Source of the DNA: a virus
Direction: 5' to 3' (one strand)
Length of the DNA stretch: 24,552 bases
Virus record (IMG/VR): IMGVR_UViG_3300020020_000153
Span: 1-24,552 of that record
Part shown: piece after piece, positions 13,126 through 20,747 of the stretch
How positions within the stretch are numbered: position 1 is the stretch's first letter
How the letters are laid out: every line of letters starts with the position of its first letter
Program-made: the position numbers and the translations under genes
The notes under the pieces: generated by a model
Databases searched by the model: none
The model's input: only the letters and a program-made list of their open reading frames with translations
Told to the model about the DNA's origin: nothing

Positions 13126-14900
13126 TAGGCGGCACCTAGATTCCGACCCGATACCCGTTCGTACTCTCGCAAAGCCTCAAATACCTTTCGCCCTACTTCG
13201 GCGTTCGCGTCCAAAGCGTAAACGTTAACCGTCAGATTGACAGGGGCAACGGTATTCGGAGACTTAGCAAGCATATTCAAAGGCACTACCGCTTCCGGGC
13301 CAGCCTCACCAATCAAAGCAATAGTAGGTTTGTTGACAATTCCACCGGTTGCCATCTTCGGAATTTGGAATGACTTACCACCAACTACGGGAATCCAACT
13401 AGGTACGCTAAATTTGAATCCGCCTACTGTGCTATTCCAAAGCGTCTTGATTGCGTTAAAGGCAGTCGTAAAGGGGTACTTGATGATATCGGCAAGGCCA
13501 CTAAAGGCGTTGTTGATCTTCGTACCCAAACCCGTGAACCAATCCAATACCGTCTTACCGGCAGTAGAAGCGGCGTCCCAACCCTTCTTGAATGGGTCGC
13601 TAATCGTCGTCCAAATGGTTGAAAGAGCGTTAGTAACTCCCGTAACGGCGGCGGTAAAGATTCCGGGTACTTTGTCAATCACCAATTTGATTGCATCATA
13701 AGCGGTACGGAATGGGGCCGACAGGATTTCGTAAACCGTTCCCGCAATACGTTTGATGGTATCCACCATCGTATTAAACGTATCCTTAATCGTGTCCCAA
13801 TTCTTCGTAATGAGTAGGACGGCAATTCCGACGGGACCGGTAATGATGGCAAGGATCGTAGGCCAATTATCGGCAACCCAACTAAATGCCGCTTTGATGG
13901 CATCCCACATAGCGAGGATTCCATTTCGGAACCAATCGACATTGTTCCAAAGGATAAGGATTCCTGCCACTAGTGCGGCAATGGCAATGACGACTAGCGA
14001 AATCGGGTTAGCAGCCATGGCGGCATTGAACAACCACATTGCCGCAGTAACCGCACCAATGCCAATCGCAAGCGGCCCCAATACGTCAATGTTCTTGACG
14101 ATGAAATCAAGAATAGGTTGGAACACTTGCATAAGCTTTGTAATGACCGGCAACAATCCCGCACCTAATCCCGCTTGGAGATTGGCAAACTTCGCTTTCA
14201 ACATATCTTGTTGAGAGCCTAGATCCTTTGAATTGTCGGCATATGCTCCCGCCACATTTGCCGTCTTTTCCATAATGATTTCCTGGGCGGCCATTGCTTT
14301 ACCGGCATCGGTTACCTTGCCCGAAGCATCAACCCAACCTTTAGCCATTGCCCTAGCGTCGATCTCATTAGCGGAAATCTTCACGCCAAATGCGGTTAGG
14401 CCTTTCGTGCTCCCAACTAATCCTTTGTTGATTGCCTCCATTGCAGTAGGTACATCGGTTCCCCAAATTGCCGCCATATCTGCGGCACGTTGGGTGAGGG
14501 TTTCCGTTGATTTAGCGGCATCGGCATTGTTGATACCAACGGACTGCAATAGCGAACCCGTCTTAGCGGCCATGTTCTTATAGGCCGTTTCACTTAGGCC
14601 CATAGAGTCGGCAGCATTCTTTGCGAAATCATCGAATGACTTAGACGTTTCGCCGAATGCCGCTTGCATTACATCATTTGCATCATCGGCATCTGCGGCA
14701 GCGTTAATAACATCTTTGCCGAAATCGATTACCGCCGTTGCAGCTAATCCCGCCGCAACGCCTTTACCGATACCGAGCATCTTATCTTTCATACTAGAAG
14801 TCTTAGTCTCGACTTCCGATATGCCTTTAGTTGCTTCGGTTACATCGGCAACAATCTTTAGGACGTATTCACGTCCGCCGCCACCACCTAACAAAGCCAT
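13125..14900 (-). CDS. Tape measure protein
   Basis: A 591-aa protein starting MALLGGGGGREYVLKIVADV. Residues 40-260 are Ala-rich helices of the TP901-type tape-measure core (AAFGETSKSFDDFAKNAADS, LTAFGVKISANEIDARAMAK). Hydrophobic segments at about 280-325 and 350-370 probably insert in the host membrane during DNA entry. The C-terminus MATGGIVNKPTIALIGEAGP EAVVPL is a classic tape-measure signature. Length suggests a tail of very roughly 90 nm by the usual 0.15 nm per residue rule, which is short. It lies directly after the chaperone and joining genes, as expected. Confidence 0.93.
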   Translation of the reverse strand: MALLGGGGGREYVLKIVADVTEATKGISEVETKTSSMKDKMLGIGKGVAAGLAATAVIDFGKDVINAAADADDANDVMQAAFGETSKSFDDFAKNAADSMGLSETAYKNMAAKTGSLLQSVGINNADAAKSTETLTQRAADMAAIWGTDVPTAMEAINKGLVGSTKGLTAFGVKISANEIDARAMAKGWVDASGKVTDAGKAMAAQEIIMEKTANVAGAYADNSKDLGSQQDMLKAKFANLQAGLGAGLLPVITKLMQVFQPILDFIVKNIDVLGPLAIGIGAVTAAMWLFNAAMAANPISLVVIAIAALVAGILILWNNVDWFRNGILAMWDAIKAAFSWVADNWPTILAIITGPVGIAVLLITKNWDTIKDTFNTMVDTIKRIAGTVYEILSAPFRTAYDAIKLVIDKVPGIFTAAVTGVTNALSTIWTTISDPFKKGWDAASTAGKTVLDWFTGLGTKINNAFSGLADIIKYPFTTAFNAIKTLWNSTVGGFKFSVPSWIPVVGGKSFQIPKMATGGIVNKPTIALIGEAGPEAVVPLNMLAKSPNTVAPVNLTVNVYALDANAEVGRKVFEALREYERVSGRNLGAA

Positions 14901-14905
14901 TTGAT

Positions 14906-15310
14906 CTACCCGTGCCTATCCCATGATTGCATAGCGTTTTCAACGCCTTTGTCCCAAATAGCAGCAAATTGTTCCTCATTTGCTCTACGTGCGGGATAGA
15001 ACCAATATCCCCTTTGCCCATTGAAGGGAGGGAATTGCATGGTTTCGGGACGACCTTGCCCGCCGAATTCAGCACCGTAGAACAATGGTGAATGGCATGT
15101 GATTTGTGCGCCATCACCAGAGCTACCCGATTGCAATTCGGCGGCCGCCATCATTTCTTGCGTTGTATGCGTATTGGATTGTGCGGCCGCTACCCATTGG
15201 GCCGCCATATCGATAGACGACAAACGGGTTTGTTCCGGTAGTTCCTTATTGATCTTTGCCGTATCCCGCTTGAATTCGTCAAACCCTTCTAGCTTTGTAT
15301 CCATCGGCAT
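14906..15310 (-). CDS. HK97 gp10-like or minor tail component
   Basis: A 134-aa protein starting MPMDTKLEGFDEFKRDTAKI. An amphipathic N-terminal helix is followed by a segment with SPLFYGAEFGGQGRPETMQF and GYWFYPARRANEEQFAAIWD, like the C-terminal part of HK97-gp10-family head-tail joining proteins (aromatic G-x-W-F-x-P and a final helix). These usually precede the tail terminator; here it sits between the tail chaperones and the tape measure, so a tail-tube-initiator or tail-completion role is also possible. It begins at a TAATG overlap with the chaperone frame. Confidence 0.6.
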   Translation of the reverse strand: MPMDTKLEGFDEFKRDTAKINKELPEQTRLSSIDMAAQWVAAAQSNTHTTQEMMAAAELQSGSSGDGAQITCHSPLFYGAEFGGQGRPETMQFPPFNGQRGYWFYPARRANEEQFAAIWDKGVENAMQSWDRHG

Positions 15311-15567
15311 TAGCGGCCACGCTTTCCCTGCGCCTTTCGGCGTTCCTTTGCAATGTCAGACATAACCGCCATCATTGCCCGATGTTCCCAAACCTTTAAT
15401 TGCCGATACTCATTCGGAGTAATGCGCCAGTGATACCAAATCCACGCTTGGTTCTTGTGGTTGGTTAGGTCATTACTCCGTTGGTAGGGTCCAATTCTTC
15501 CTCGTTCATCAATTCGGAGAAAGCTTTGATATCGGCCATTCGGGTTTGCCGACGGAATGACTCCCAA
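15310..15567 (-). CDS. Tail assembly chaperone, distal part (probable frameshift extension)
   Basis: An 85-codon frame overlapping the first chaperone gene in the -1 frame. Its start (a TTG at 15567) and first 30 residues look like out-of-frame sequence. The meaningful part is the last 50 residues (LTNHKNQAWIWYHWRITPNE, then a basic tail RRKAQGKRGR). In siphoviruses the downstream chaperone part is made by programmed -1 frameshifting from the upstream gene. I see no canonical X XXY YYZ heptamer in the shared interval 15465-15583, so the exact slip point is open. Position directly upstream of the gp10-like and tape-measure genes fits the role. Confidence 0.6.
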   Translation of the reverse strand: MGVIPSANPNGRYQSFLRIDERGRIGPYQRSNDLTNHKNQAWIWYHWRITPNEYRQLKVWEHRAMMAVMSDIAKERRKAQGKRGR

Positions 15568-15716
15568 TCCAATAGAGGATTCTCACGCCTATTTGTCATG
15601 AACATGACGGCCCCTGCCAATCGCATAGGGTCACTATCCGAAATCGTCTTACCCTCTAGACAAACTGTTTGCATTTCGTCAACTTCAAATAGGGTTAGCT
15701 CATCAAAGGGTGTCAT
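15465..15716 (-). CDS. Tail assembly chaperone, proximal part
   Basis: An 83-aa acidic helical protein starting MTPFDELTLFEVDEMQTVCL, followed by AGAVMFMTNRRENPLLDWES and ending EEELDPTNGVMT. This matches the short G-type chaperones (LTL.EV..., P..WE, DPT near the C-terminus) of actinophage tail operons. It would bind the tape measure during tail assembly and is absent from the mature virion. It starts at a TAATG overlap with the major tail protein gene, and its 3' third is shared with the -1 frame extension. Confidence 0.75.
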   Translation of the reverse strand: MTPFDELTLFEVDEMQTVCLEGKTISDSDPMRLAGAVMFMTNRRENPLLDWESFRRQTRMADIKAFSELMNEEELDPTNGVMT

Positions 15717-16213
15717 TAGGCGGGAACCATATCGTTAGTGGTCGAATGCGTATGGGCCGAACTTCCGATAACCCGAGCAACCGAACCGTCATCCCGAATC
15801 ACATCACCAATAACCGGCATGTCAATCGTAAAGCTAGTGGCCTCGTTAATGCCCGCATCAACAATAGGCCATGCGGGAATGCGAACCCTTCCGGTCCAAT
15901 GCGGATTAGTGGCACTAGCGGGCTCATCGATATAGGCAAACTCGAAATCAACAACGGTACCCGGTCCACCCAATGCCATTAGGGCCTCATCAAGTGATTC
16001 CGGCCCCAAACTCATCTTAAGATCAAGCGAAAGGGTATAAGCGAAACCTTCCGGGTCACAGAATGTCGCAAGATCATCGTCACTCTCTCCCGTAAGGTGA
16101 ATGCCATTAGAGAAACATACAAAGGCATGTGCAACGGTAACCGGCGGCCCGGCATCATCCTTTCCAAGAATGATGAACGGATCAGTAAGCCGAATTGGCT
16201 TAGGGGTAGCCAT
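15716..16213 (-). CDS. Major tail (tube) protein
   Basis: A 165-aa beta-rich protein starting MATPKPIRLTDPFIILGKDD. It has alternating strands and acidic loops (HLTGESDDDLATFCDPEGFA, then LSLDLKMSLGPESLDEALMA) and an AGINEATSFTIDMPVIGDV segment resembling the tail-tube fold that polymerises as hexameric rings. Its place between the tail-terminator-like gene and the chaperones is the canonical one, and the size is normal for short-tailed siphoviruses. Direct sequence motifs for this family are weak, so the call leans on order. Confidence 0.75.
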   Translation of the reverse strand: MATPKPIRLTDPFIILGKDDAGPPVTVAHAFVCFSNGIHLTGESDDDLATFCDPEGFAYTLSLDLKMSLGPESLDEALMALGGPGTVVDFEFAYIDEPASATNPHWTGRVRIPAWPIVDAGINEATSFTIDMPVIGDVIRDDGSVARVIGSSAHTHSTTNDMVPA

Positions 16214-16215
16214 GA

Positions 16216-16608
16216 TTAATCTCCCATTTCTTGAATGATGTTGAATGATGCGGCAAGATAATTAACGCCAGCAAATACCATCGGATATGGCGGAGTCACA
16301 TCACGAATAGGAATGCGGGCACTACGAAGGATTTGGACAATCTGACCAACTAGAGATTCTAGAATGGCATATTGTCCACCAGGTTCAATACGAGCGGCAA
16401 TCACAATGATTTGTGCGGCCGCCGTATATTGACAGAATGTAGTCGGAATGAGCCACGGGTTAGACCATGTTACGTAAACAGATGGTGGCGCAATTGAATC
16501 GGGAATGTCACCACTAACGCCGATGTTATCGGGCAATTCATCACGCAAGATCGTAGCCAATTGGCTACGGAAATCGGTAAGCCCGTAAACGTCGGGATAG
16601 TCACTCAC
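16216..16608 (-). CDS. Tail terminator-like protein
   Basis: A 130-aa protein from GTG 16608, which has GGGGAG 7 bases upstream and shares one base with the preceding TAG; a TTG at 16623 would place the ribosome site inside the gene. It begins MSDYPDVYGLTDFRSQLATI and has the layout of tail-terminator/gpU-like proteins: N-terminal helix, a strand SVYVTWSNPWLIPTTFCQYT, a strand-helix AQIIVIAARIEPGGQYAILE, then a helix and the C-terminal strand AASFNIIQEMGD. These cap the tube at the head-proximal end. Confidence 0.65.
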   Translation of the reverse strand: MSDYPDVYGLTDFRSQLATILRDELPDNIGVSGDIPDSIAPPSVYVTWSNPWLIPTTFCQYTAAAQIIVIAARIEPGGQYAILESLVGQIVQILRSARIPIRDVTPPYPMVFAGVNYLAASFNIIQEMGD

Positions 16609-16946
16609 TATGCAACTCCCCAACCATTAAGCGGATCGTAGAAAGGAATGAGTAGGGAGTCATAACGGTTAAGCAAATCCCGAGCAATTCGGACCATACC
16701 AGATTCGCCCGAACCGATAACGCCAAACGTGGCGTCGGCTTGCTTATACAAATCAACGGCAAGCGATACGGCAACAATGTTGATAGTGGGCGGGACCGGA
16801 TCAAGTGATTCGGTTCGGCCGCACCAATCGTTAATAAGAAACTCGGCGGAATCGCAAACCATTTGGAGCTTAGGATCAACGGGATCATTGGCTAGGTTCG
16901 GCTTACCAATTTGTTTCGCTACTTCAATTGGCGTGACGTATGCCAT
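16608..16946 (-). CDS. Head-tail adaptor (gp6/gp15-like connector)
   Basis: A 112-aa protein from ATG 16946 (AAGGAAA ribosome site); longer upstream starts would read through a terminator hairpin and are rejected. MAYVTPIEVAKQIGKPNLAN, then AEFLINDWCGR and LAVDLYKQADATFGVIGSGE form the small helical bundle of DNA-packaging/adaptor proteins. These sit under the portal and gate the DNA channel. It follows the capsid and PKD-domain genes after the hairpin at 16969-17011. Confidence 0.75.
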   Translation of the reverse strand: MAYVTPIEVAKQIGKPNLANDPVDPKLQMVCDSAEFLINDWCGRTESLDPVPPTINIVAVSLAVDLYKQADATFGVIGSGESGMVRIARDLLNRYDSLLIPFYDPLNGWGVA

Positions 16947-16968
16947 TTGAGTTTCCTTAAGGATAAAT

Positions 16969-17011
16969 CCCCTACCGCTATCCGATGGGGCGGAATGGAT
17001 AGCGGTAGGGG
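16969..17011 (-). terminator. 15-bp perfect hairpin inside the virion operon
   Basis: CCCCTACCGCTATCC (16969-16983) pairs perfectly with 16997-17011 across a 13-base loop; leftward transcripts then read ATTTATCCTT. It separates the capsid/PKD genes from the adaptor and tail genes and overlaps the adaptor leader, 23 bases before its ATG. It is probably a partial terminator or 3' stabiliser that boosts capsid mRNA relative to tail mRNA. Confidence 0.75.
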
Positions 17012-17028
17012 AAATGTTTGGACAATCT

Positions 17029-17400
17029 CTATTCGGTTTCGGGGATTTCCTCAGTAGGCGGCAATTCGTCAACCTTTACGGCTTTGTATTCGTCCGCAGG
17101 TTCCTCGCTTACGTCATCGGCAATCGCACCGGTCAAAGTGAATTCGGCAGAATCCCTCGCATTACCGCTTACAACGGTTGCCATATAGACGGCGGCAATC
17201 CCGTAGGTATGCGTAGCCATTTCGGTATCGGTCCTAACATTCTGACCATCACCAAATCCTAGAGTGGCAATATGCCCGTCACTATTCCACGTAAAGTCAA
17301 TAGTGAGTGTTCCGGGCCTAACCGTGCCAACTAACATCAAATCATGGGCACTAGGCAATCCGTAAAGGGATGGCGGATAACTCGTATCGTAGTAACTCAT
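17029..17400 (-). CDS. PKD/Ig-like domain protein, candidate capsid decoration protein
   Basis: A 123-aa protein beginning MSYYDTSYPPSLYGLPSAHD. Residues about 20-85 look like a PKD fold: GTLTIDFTWNSDG, then ATLGFGDGQ (the GDG turn), then THTYGIAAVYMATVVSG. The C-terminal 30 residues are highly acidic (SEEPADEYKAVKVDELPPTE). It lies 5 bases after the capsid stop and before a terminator, so it would be made in large amounts with the capsid. Ig-like decoration proteins on phage heads are well known; it could also be a head-tail spacer. The ATG at 17400 lacks a strong ribosome site and may be coupled to the capsid stop. Confidence 0.65.
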   Translation of the reverse strand: MSYYDTSYPPSLYGLPSAHDLMLVGTVRPGTLTIDFTWNSDGHIATLGFGDGQNVRTDTEMATHTYGIAAVYMATVVSGNARDSAEFTLTGAIADDVSEEPADEYKAVKVDELPPTEEIPETE

Positions 17401-17405
17401 ACGAA

Positions 17406-18644
17406 TTACGTCCAATCAATCTTAACGGTTCCATTCCGTTCGGGAGTAGCACCCTCCGTAGTAATAGGCGAATAGAAACCGATAAAGGTTGCAACGGCAA
17501 CTTGCCGACCATAAACGCTCGGCTCAAATGCCTGCATAAGCGGCATAGGCTTCTCGTAAATCTCCAAGCCAAATGAGTTACCAACGTAAATCGACTTATC
17601 GGTAATGGCGGGAGTAATGGCGGCCCTAAGTCCGAACATGGATTGGAAGTAGGCATCTGCGCCACCAGACCCATAAGCATTAACCGGGCCAACTGGCGGG
17701 ACCATTGGCCTACCGGCAAGGTCACTCACTCCGATAAGGCTTCCCCAAGCTTCCGGGCCCATAGCAATCCACGTAGGAAGATTGCCGGTATTAGCAACAA
17801 CGGTTGAAGCGGCAGTACCGATAGCAGCAGTAATGGCGGCGGAATCGTTACCGGTAAGCGGCACGATTGCAGTCGTCTTATCAAGCTCGGCAACAACGGC
17901 AGTCTCCGAATAAGCCTCAACCCGGCGGTTCATATGGCTAACCACCATATCAAGCGAACCGGAAAGCATTTCGGTAAGAACTTCCGAAACGTTGATATAA
18001 CCACCAACACGCTTAGTCGTCACCAGTTCCGAAACGATATCCCAAGCCTTACTTGGCATTTCGGATTTCTCCAAAGCAACAACGCCAACGCCAGTAGAGA
18101 AATTAGGGTCAACAATGCGAGGCCGATTAAAGGTAAGGCTAGTGAGTTGCCGTGCCCCAATTGCGGTAAAGAGTGGACGACCAGTAGGGCTCGGGTCAAG
18201 TACCGGGCCAACAACGGGAGCAACAACCAAACCGTTAAAGCCTCCGGCAACGGCAACGGTATTAGCCTTATCAAATCCCATATGCTCTGCGGCACGCTTC
18301 ATGTAGCGACTCATACGCATATCGGCATCGGGATTGTCGGTACGGTGAATCATGTCATAAAGGAAATCACCGGCGGTTCGGTAAGAGAAATCCTTAGCGA
18401 CAATCGTGGGATCAAGTGCCCGAATGCGATTCTTTGCAGTATCGGCCAATTCCAAATCTTGCGAAAGCCGATCAACCTGATTGTTGAGAGCCCTAACTCG
18501 ATCTTGGGCACCGGTAATGGTTTGATTCTCCGATTCCAGAAGGTCTCTACCCTCGTCATCGGCAGTGCTAGCGATTTGATCGATAAGAGCAAGCTTCTGG
18601 TCTCTCTCATCAAGAAGCCGCTTAACCATATTGTCAATTGCCAT
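17406..18644 (-). CDS. HK97-fold major capsid protein
   Basis: A 412-aa protein. Residues 1-90 are a charged coiled coil (KRLLDERDQKLALIDQIAST, NNQVDRLSQDLE), the delta/scaffold domain that the protease removes. The mature fold starts near AGDFLYDMIHRT and includes the E-loop/spine region (VVGPVLDPSPTGRPLFTAIG, then VTTKRVGGYINVSEVLTEML) and a C-terminal A-domain (IYVGNSFGLEIYEKPMPLMQ, FIGFYSP). AAGGA lies 9 bases before the ATG. It is separated from portal and protease by the amidase/membrane-protein cassette, which is unusual. Confidence 0.9.
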   Translation of the reverse strand: MAIDNMVKRLLDERDQKLALIDQIASTADDEGRDLLESENQTITGAQDRVRALNNQVDRLSQDLELADTAKNRIRALDPTIVAKDFSYRTAGDFLYDMIHRTDNPDADMRMSRYMKRAAEHMGFDKANTVAVAGGFNGLVVAPVVGPVLDPSPTGRPLFTAIGARQLTSLTFNRPRIVDPNFSTGVGVVALEKSEMPSKAWDIVSELVTTKRVGGYINVSEVLTEMLSGSLDMVVSHMNRRVEAYSETAVVAELDKTTAIVPLTGNDSAAITAAIGTAASTVVANTGNLPTWIAMGPEAWGSLIGVSDLAGRPMVPPVGPVNAYGSGGADAYFQSMFGLRAAITPAITDKSIYVGNSFGLEIYEKPMPLMQAFEPSVYGRQVAVATFIGFYSPITTEGATPERNGTVKIDWT

Positions 18645-18744
18645 CGTCTTAATCCTTTACATTTGAAGGGTTCGTTATTCAAATGAAGGTTGCGATTGCA
18701 ATTGCTTTAGGTTGCCCCAAATGAATGAGGGTTGCTATGCAACG
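18645..18744 (-). promoter_or_regulatory. 100-bp capsid leader with two inverted repeats
   Basis: An 8-bp inverted repeat CATTTGAA/TTCAAATG (18660-18667, 18678-18685) lies just upstream of the capsid ribosome site. A GTTGC-TAT-GCAAC palindrome (18731-18743) lies at the end of the membrane-protein gene. I see no clear promoter, but this is the largest gap in the virion operon and a capsid-specific promoter or RNA-level control is plausible. Confidence 0.35.
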
Positions 18745-18999
18745 TTATTCGGGTGCTTCGTAGTTTCTTTCTATCTCACGCCTACGGGTTACGTCAATTG
18801 ATTGTTTATTACGCAAGTCAAACGGAGAACGTAGCGTGAGATTATCAATAGGGAGAACGCCGACCATTATCATTCCGACTACCAACTTTGGAATAACGTT
18901 AGTGGATTCGGTCAATCCATCGACGATAATCCAGACACCTAATGCAAATACCACTATCCGACGTAAGGCATTAAAGAAACGCCAAACGTCATTCGGCAT
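18745..18999 (-). CDS. Two-helix membrane protein, candidate holin
   Basis: An 84-aa protein starting MPNDVWRFFNALRRIVVFAL. Hydrophobic segments at about residues 14-30 (IVVFALGVWIIVDGL) and 36-52 (IPKLVVGMIMVGVLPID), a short Asn/Thr loop, and a charged C-terminus (TRRREIERNYEAPE): class II holin-like size and layout. ATG shares a base with the upstream TAA (TAATG). With the adjacent two-helix gene and the amidase it forms a lysis cassette. Which of the two is the pore former cannot be told from sequence. Confidence 0.65.
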   Translation of the reverse strand: MPNDVWRFFNALRRIVVFALGVWIIVDGLTESTNVIPKLVVGMIMVGVLPIDNLTLRSPFDLRNKQSIDVTRRREIERNYEAPE

Positions 19000-19211
19000 T
19001 AGAGAACAAGCAAGCCGATAGCTACGGCGGCACTAGCGAACCATGGCAGGGAGGCCCGGAGGCCCGTAGAGGCCTCTACGTGGCCCGTAGACGGCCGATC
19101 GGAGGCCCGGAGCACTGCCAGCACACCCAACGCCAGAAACGCAACGGCGGCCCCTAGGAAGAACCAATCGGAAAGCAAAGTGTGACTATCAAAGATTCCG
19201 TTAGCGAACAT
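18999..19211 (-). CDS. Two-helix membrane protein with repeat-encoded loop, candidate holin or antiholin
   Basis: A 70-aa protein (71 aa if started at the ATG of 19214, three bases upstream). The first segment WFFLGAAVAFLALGVLAVL and a last segment LPWFASAAVAIGLLVL flank a short hydrophilic loop (RASDRPSTGHVEASTGLRAS). The loop is encoded exactly by a GC-rich dispersed repeat (19047-19110), while the helices are in ordinary sequence. Its start overlaps the amidase stop (TGATG). A holin/antiholin pair with the neighbouring gene is the natural guess. Confidence 0.65.
   Translation of the reverse strand: MFANGIFDSHTLLSDWFFLGAAVAFLALGVLAVLRASDRPSTGHVEASTGLRASLPWFASAAVAIGLLVL
19047..19110. repeat. 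GC-rich dispersed repeat inside a membrane protein gene
   Basis: Built of GAGGCCCGGAGGCCCGTAG and TGGCCCGTAGACGG elements. It shares the 14-mer CCGTAGAGGCCTCT (19064-19077) with 3503-3516. It encodes the inter-helix loop of the holin-like protein without disturbing the frame. Confidence 0.75.
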
Positions 19212-20161
19212 CATCCCTCGTTTGATTTGGCGATGAAATCATCGAATACGGAAGGGTCGGTATCTAGCCAATTGCCGAACCGCTCTTGATATGCGCCTAA
19301 ATCATTAAAGGCCAAACCCGTAGCGGTTACTCCTGCGCCATCATAAGCAAGCAATACAACTTGCCCGGTATCGCTATTGCGAATAATGAACGTAGCCATA
19401 TCATCCTCGTCGGTTTCGGGAATTGGGTAAGTCGGGTGTGGCGGAATTGGATCGGTGCTGTCAATGAAAGCTTGTAAACGCCTATTAGATTCGTCACGGA
19501 TATCTTGCACGTTCCAACTACGGGAGGAATTGACAACGGAAGGAATCCAATTGCCGGACACATTGTCTGTAGCGGGATCAATCTTCCTATCGGGAGCGTA
19601 ATAGTTATGCGTCGACAAATCGTCAACCCGATTGCCAAACCAAAGGTTCATTGCGATATTGGTTCGGAACATGGCGTTTATCTGTACTTCGGGCCAATTC
19701 TCGCCAACGCCATTATTGCCGCATTCGACGCCCAAAGCGTAACTATTCATTCCGTCGGCAGGAACCGTGCCACGGCTAAAGGGAATTGAAATACCCTTGC
19801 CATTCGTATTGGTTGCGCCAGCGGCAATTACCCACACATTACCGCCACGATCAATATACAGATTAGAAATAGGCGAATTCTCATCACCATAAGCGATATA
19901 GCTAGCATCATTCCAACCATCGGAATTAGGGCCGCTGGCAGTGTGATGCCACATCACACACAAAGGCCAACTAGCGAAACCTCCCGAGCTACGTGCACGG
20001 GTTTCCCAACCATCAACTTCAATAACGTTTAATCCGACGTATCGCAAGATATCCGCCATACCCGTTAGCCAAACGGTTCCTTTAGCGGCACGCCTTTGGG
20101 CAATTAGGGCATCACGTCTATCGTAAACATCATCAATGGTGATATCACCGAAATCAGCCAT
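19211..20161 (-). CDS. Endolysin: N-acetylmuramoyl-L-alanine amidase (PGRP/Amidase_2)
   Basis: A 316-aa protein from ATG 20161 (8-base overlap with the protease gene; ATG 20194 would overlap 41 bases). The N-terminal 50 residues are a small charged module (DDVYDRRDALIAQRR). The zinc amidase follows: VMWHHTASG (H72/H73), LYIDRGGNVWVIAAG (101-115), ALGVECGNNGVGENWPE (142-158) and THNYYAPDRKIDP (H185, D196). The C-terminal 65 residues, after a Pro linker (PIPPHPTYPIPETDED), form a distinct domain that could bind cell wall. It cleaves the amide bond between MurNAc and the peptide. No signal peptide is seen, so it needs a holin for export. Confidence 0.9.
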   Translation of the reverse strand: MADFGDITIDDVYDRRDALIAQRRAAKGTVWLTGMADILRYVGLNVIEVDGWETRARSSGGFASWPLCVMWHHTASGPNSDGWNDASYIAYGDENSPISNLYIDRGGNVWVIAAGATNTNGKGISIPFSRGTVPADGMNSYALGVECGNNGVGENWPEVQINAMFRTNIAMNLWFGNRVDDLSTHNYYAPDRKIDPATDNVSGNWIPSVVNSSRSWNVQDIRDESNRRLQAFIDSTDPIPPHPTYPIPETDEDDMATFIIRNSDTGQVVLLAYDGAGVTATGLAFNDLGAYQERFGNWLDTDPSVFDDFIAKSNEG

Positions 20162-20747
20162 TGCGTTGACTAGCCAACCATTCCTTAACGCCATTCAACA
20201 AAGGCGTAACGGGTTCGCATTCCTCATTAGATCGAAGCGTAAGAATGCCAGCGCTTTGATATGCGGGACTAGGGGTAGCGGCAACGTGAGCGACAAATAC
20301 CTGCACTCTTTGCACAATGTCATTAACAATCTTGGGCGTTCTAACGTCTCGAAATGAAATCGACAAACCGGTATGCGATTCACTAAGTACGCTTCTAATC
20401 TTTGTGATTCGGGCATCATCGTAAAGTCGAAATGACGCATATGCGCCGTCATCCTCATCCCGCAATTCGGTAGCGTGACCGACCATATTGTCGAAATTAT
20501 CGTTATGGTCGATCAAGAGCGGGATAAATTGCCCATTAGCAAACTTTCCGCCACGGGAGGCAAACCCTTGCGCCATTGCGGCAAGCGAATGAGGCAAGAA
20601 CGTTTCTTGATATCGAACCAAAGTATTTGATTCGGTATCCATTTCAACAACGTTCGCAACTTCGTTGTACGGCACAATTCGCCCGGTCAATGTGCGACCA
20701 TCATCCCGCAACTCGAAATCTGCGGATCGGATAAACGTTGATTTCAC
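20154..20747 (-). CDS. HK97-type prohead maturation protease
   Basis: A 197-aa protein starting MKSTFIRSADFELRDDGRTL. It shows the serine-protease (U35) pattern: LTGRIVPYNEVANV strand, PLLIDHNDNF with H81, HTGLSISFRD with the nucleophile Ser near 129, and HVAATPSPAYQSAGI with H154. It cleaves the capsid delta domain during head maturation. The start overlaps the portal stop by 4 bases (ATGA) and the stop overlaps the amidase gene by 8. It is normally followed directly by the capsid gene; here lysis genes intervene. Confidence 0.9.
   Translation of the reverse strand: MKSTFIRSADFELRDDGRTLTGRIVPYNEVANVVEMDTESNTLVRYQETFLPHSLAAMAQGFASRGGKFANGQFIPLLIDHNDNFDNMVGHATELRDEDDGAYASFRLYDDARITKIRSVLSESHTGLSISFRDVRTPKIVNDIVQRVQVFVAHVAATPSPAYQSAGILTLRSNEECEPVTPLLNGVKEWLASQRNG

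Noticed and set aside
15465-15583. AAACCC and GAAGAA stretches as slippery sites in the tail chaperone
   Set aside because: Neither is in the register needed for a -1 slip from the upstream chaperone frame.
16947-17072. Upstream extension of the adaptor gene by 42 codons
   Set aside because: It would translate through the 15-bp terminator hairpin and into the PKD gene; ATG 16946 has a good ribosome site.
17934-18686. A 250-codon plus-strand open frame opposite the capsid gene
   Set aside because: It is antisense to a confidently assigned capsid gene, has no family resemblance and basic, low-complexity content; it arises from the capsid codon pattern.
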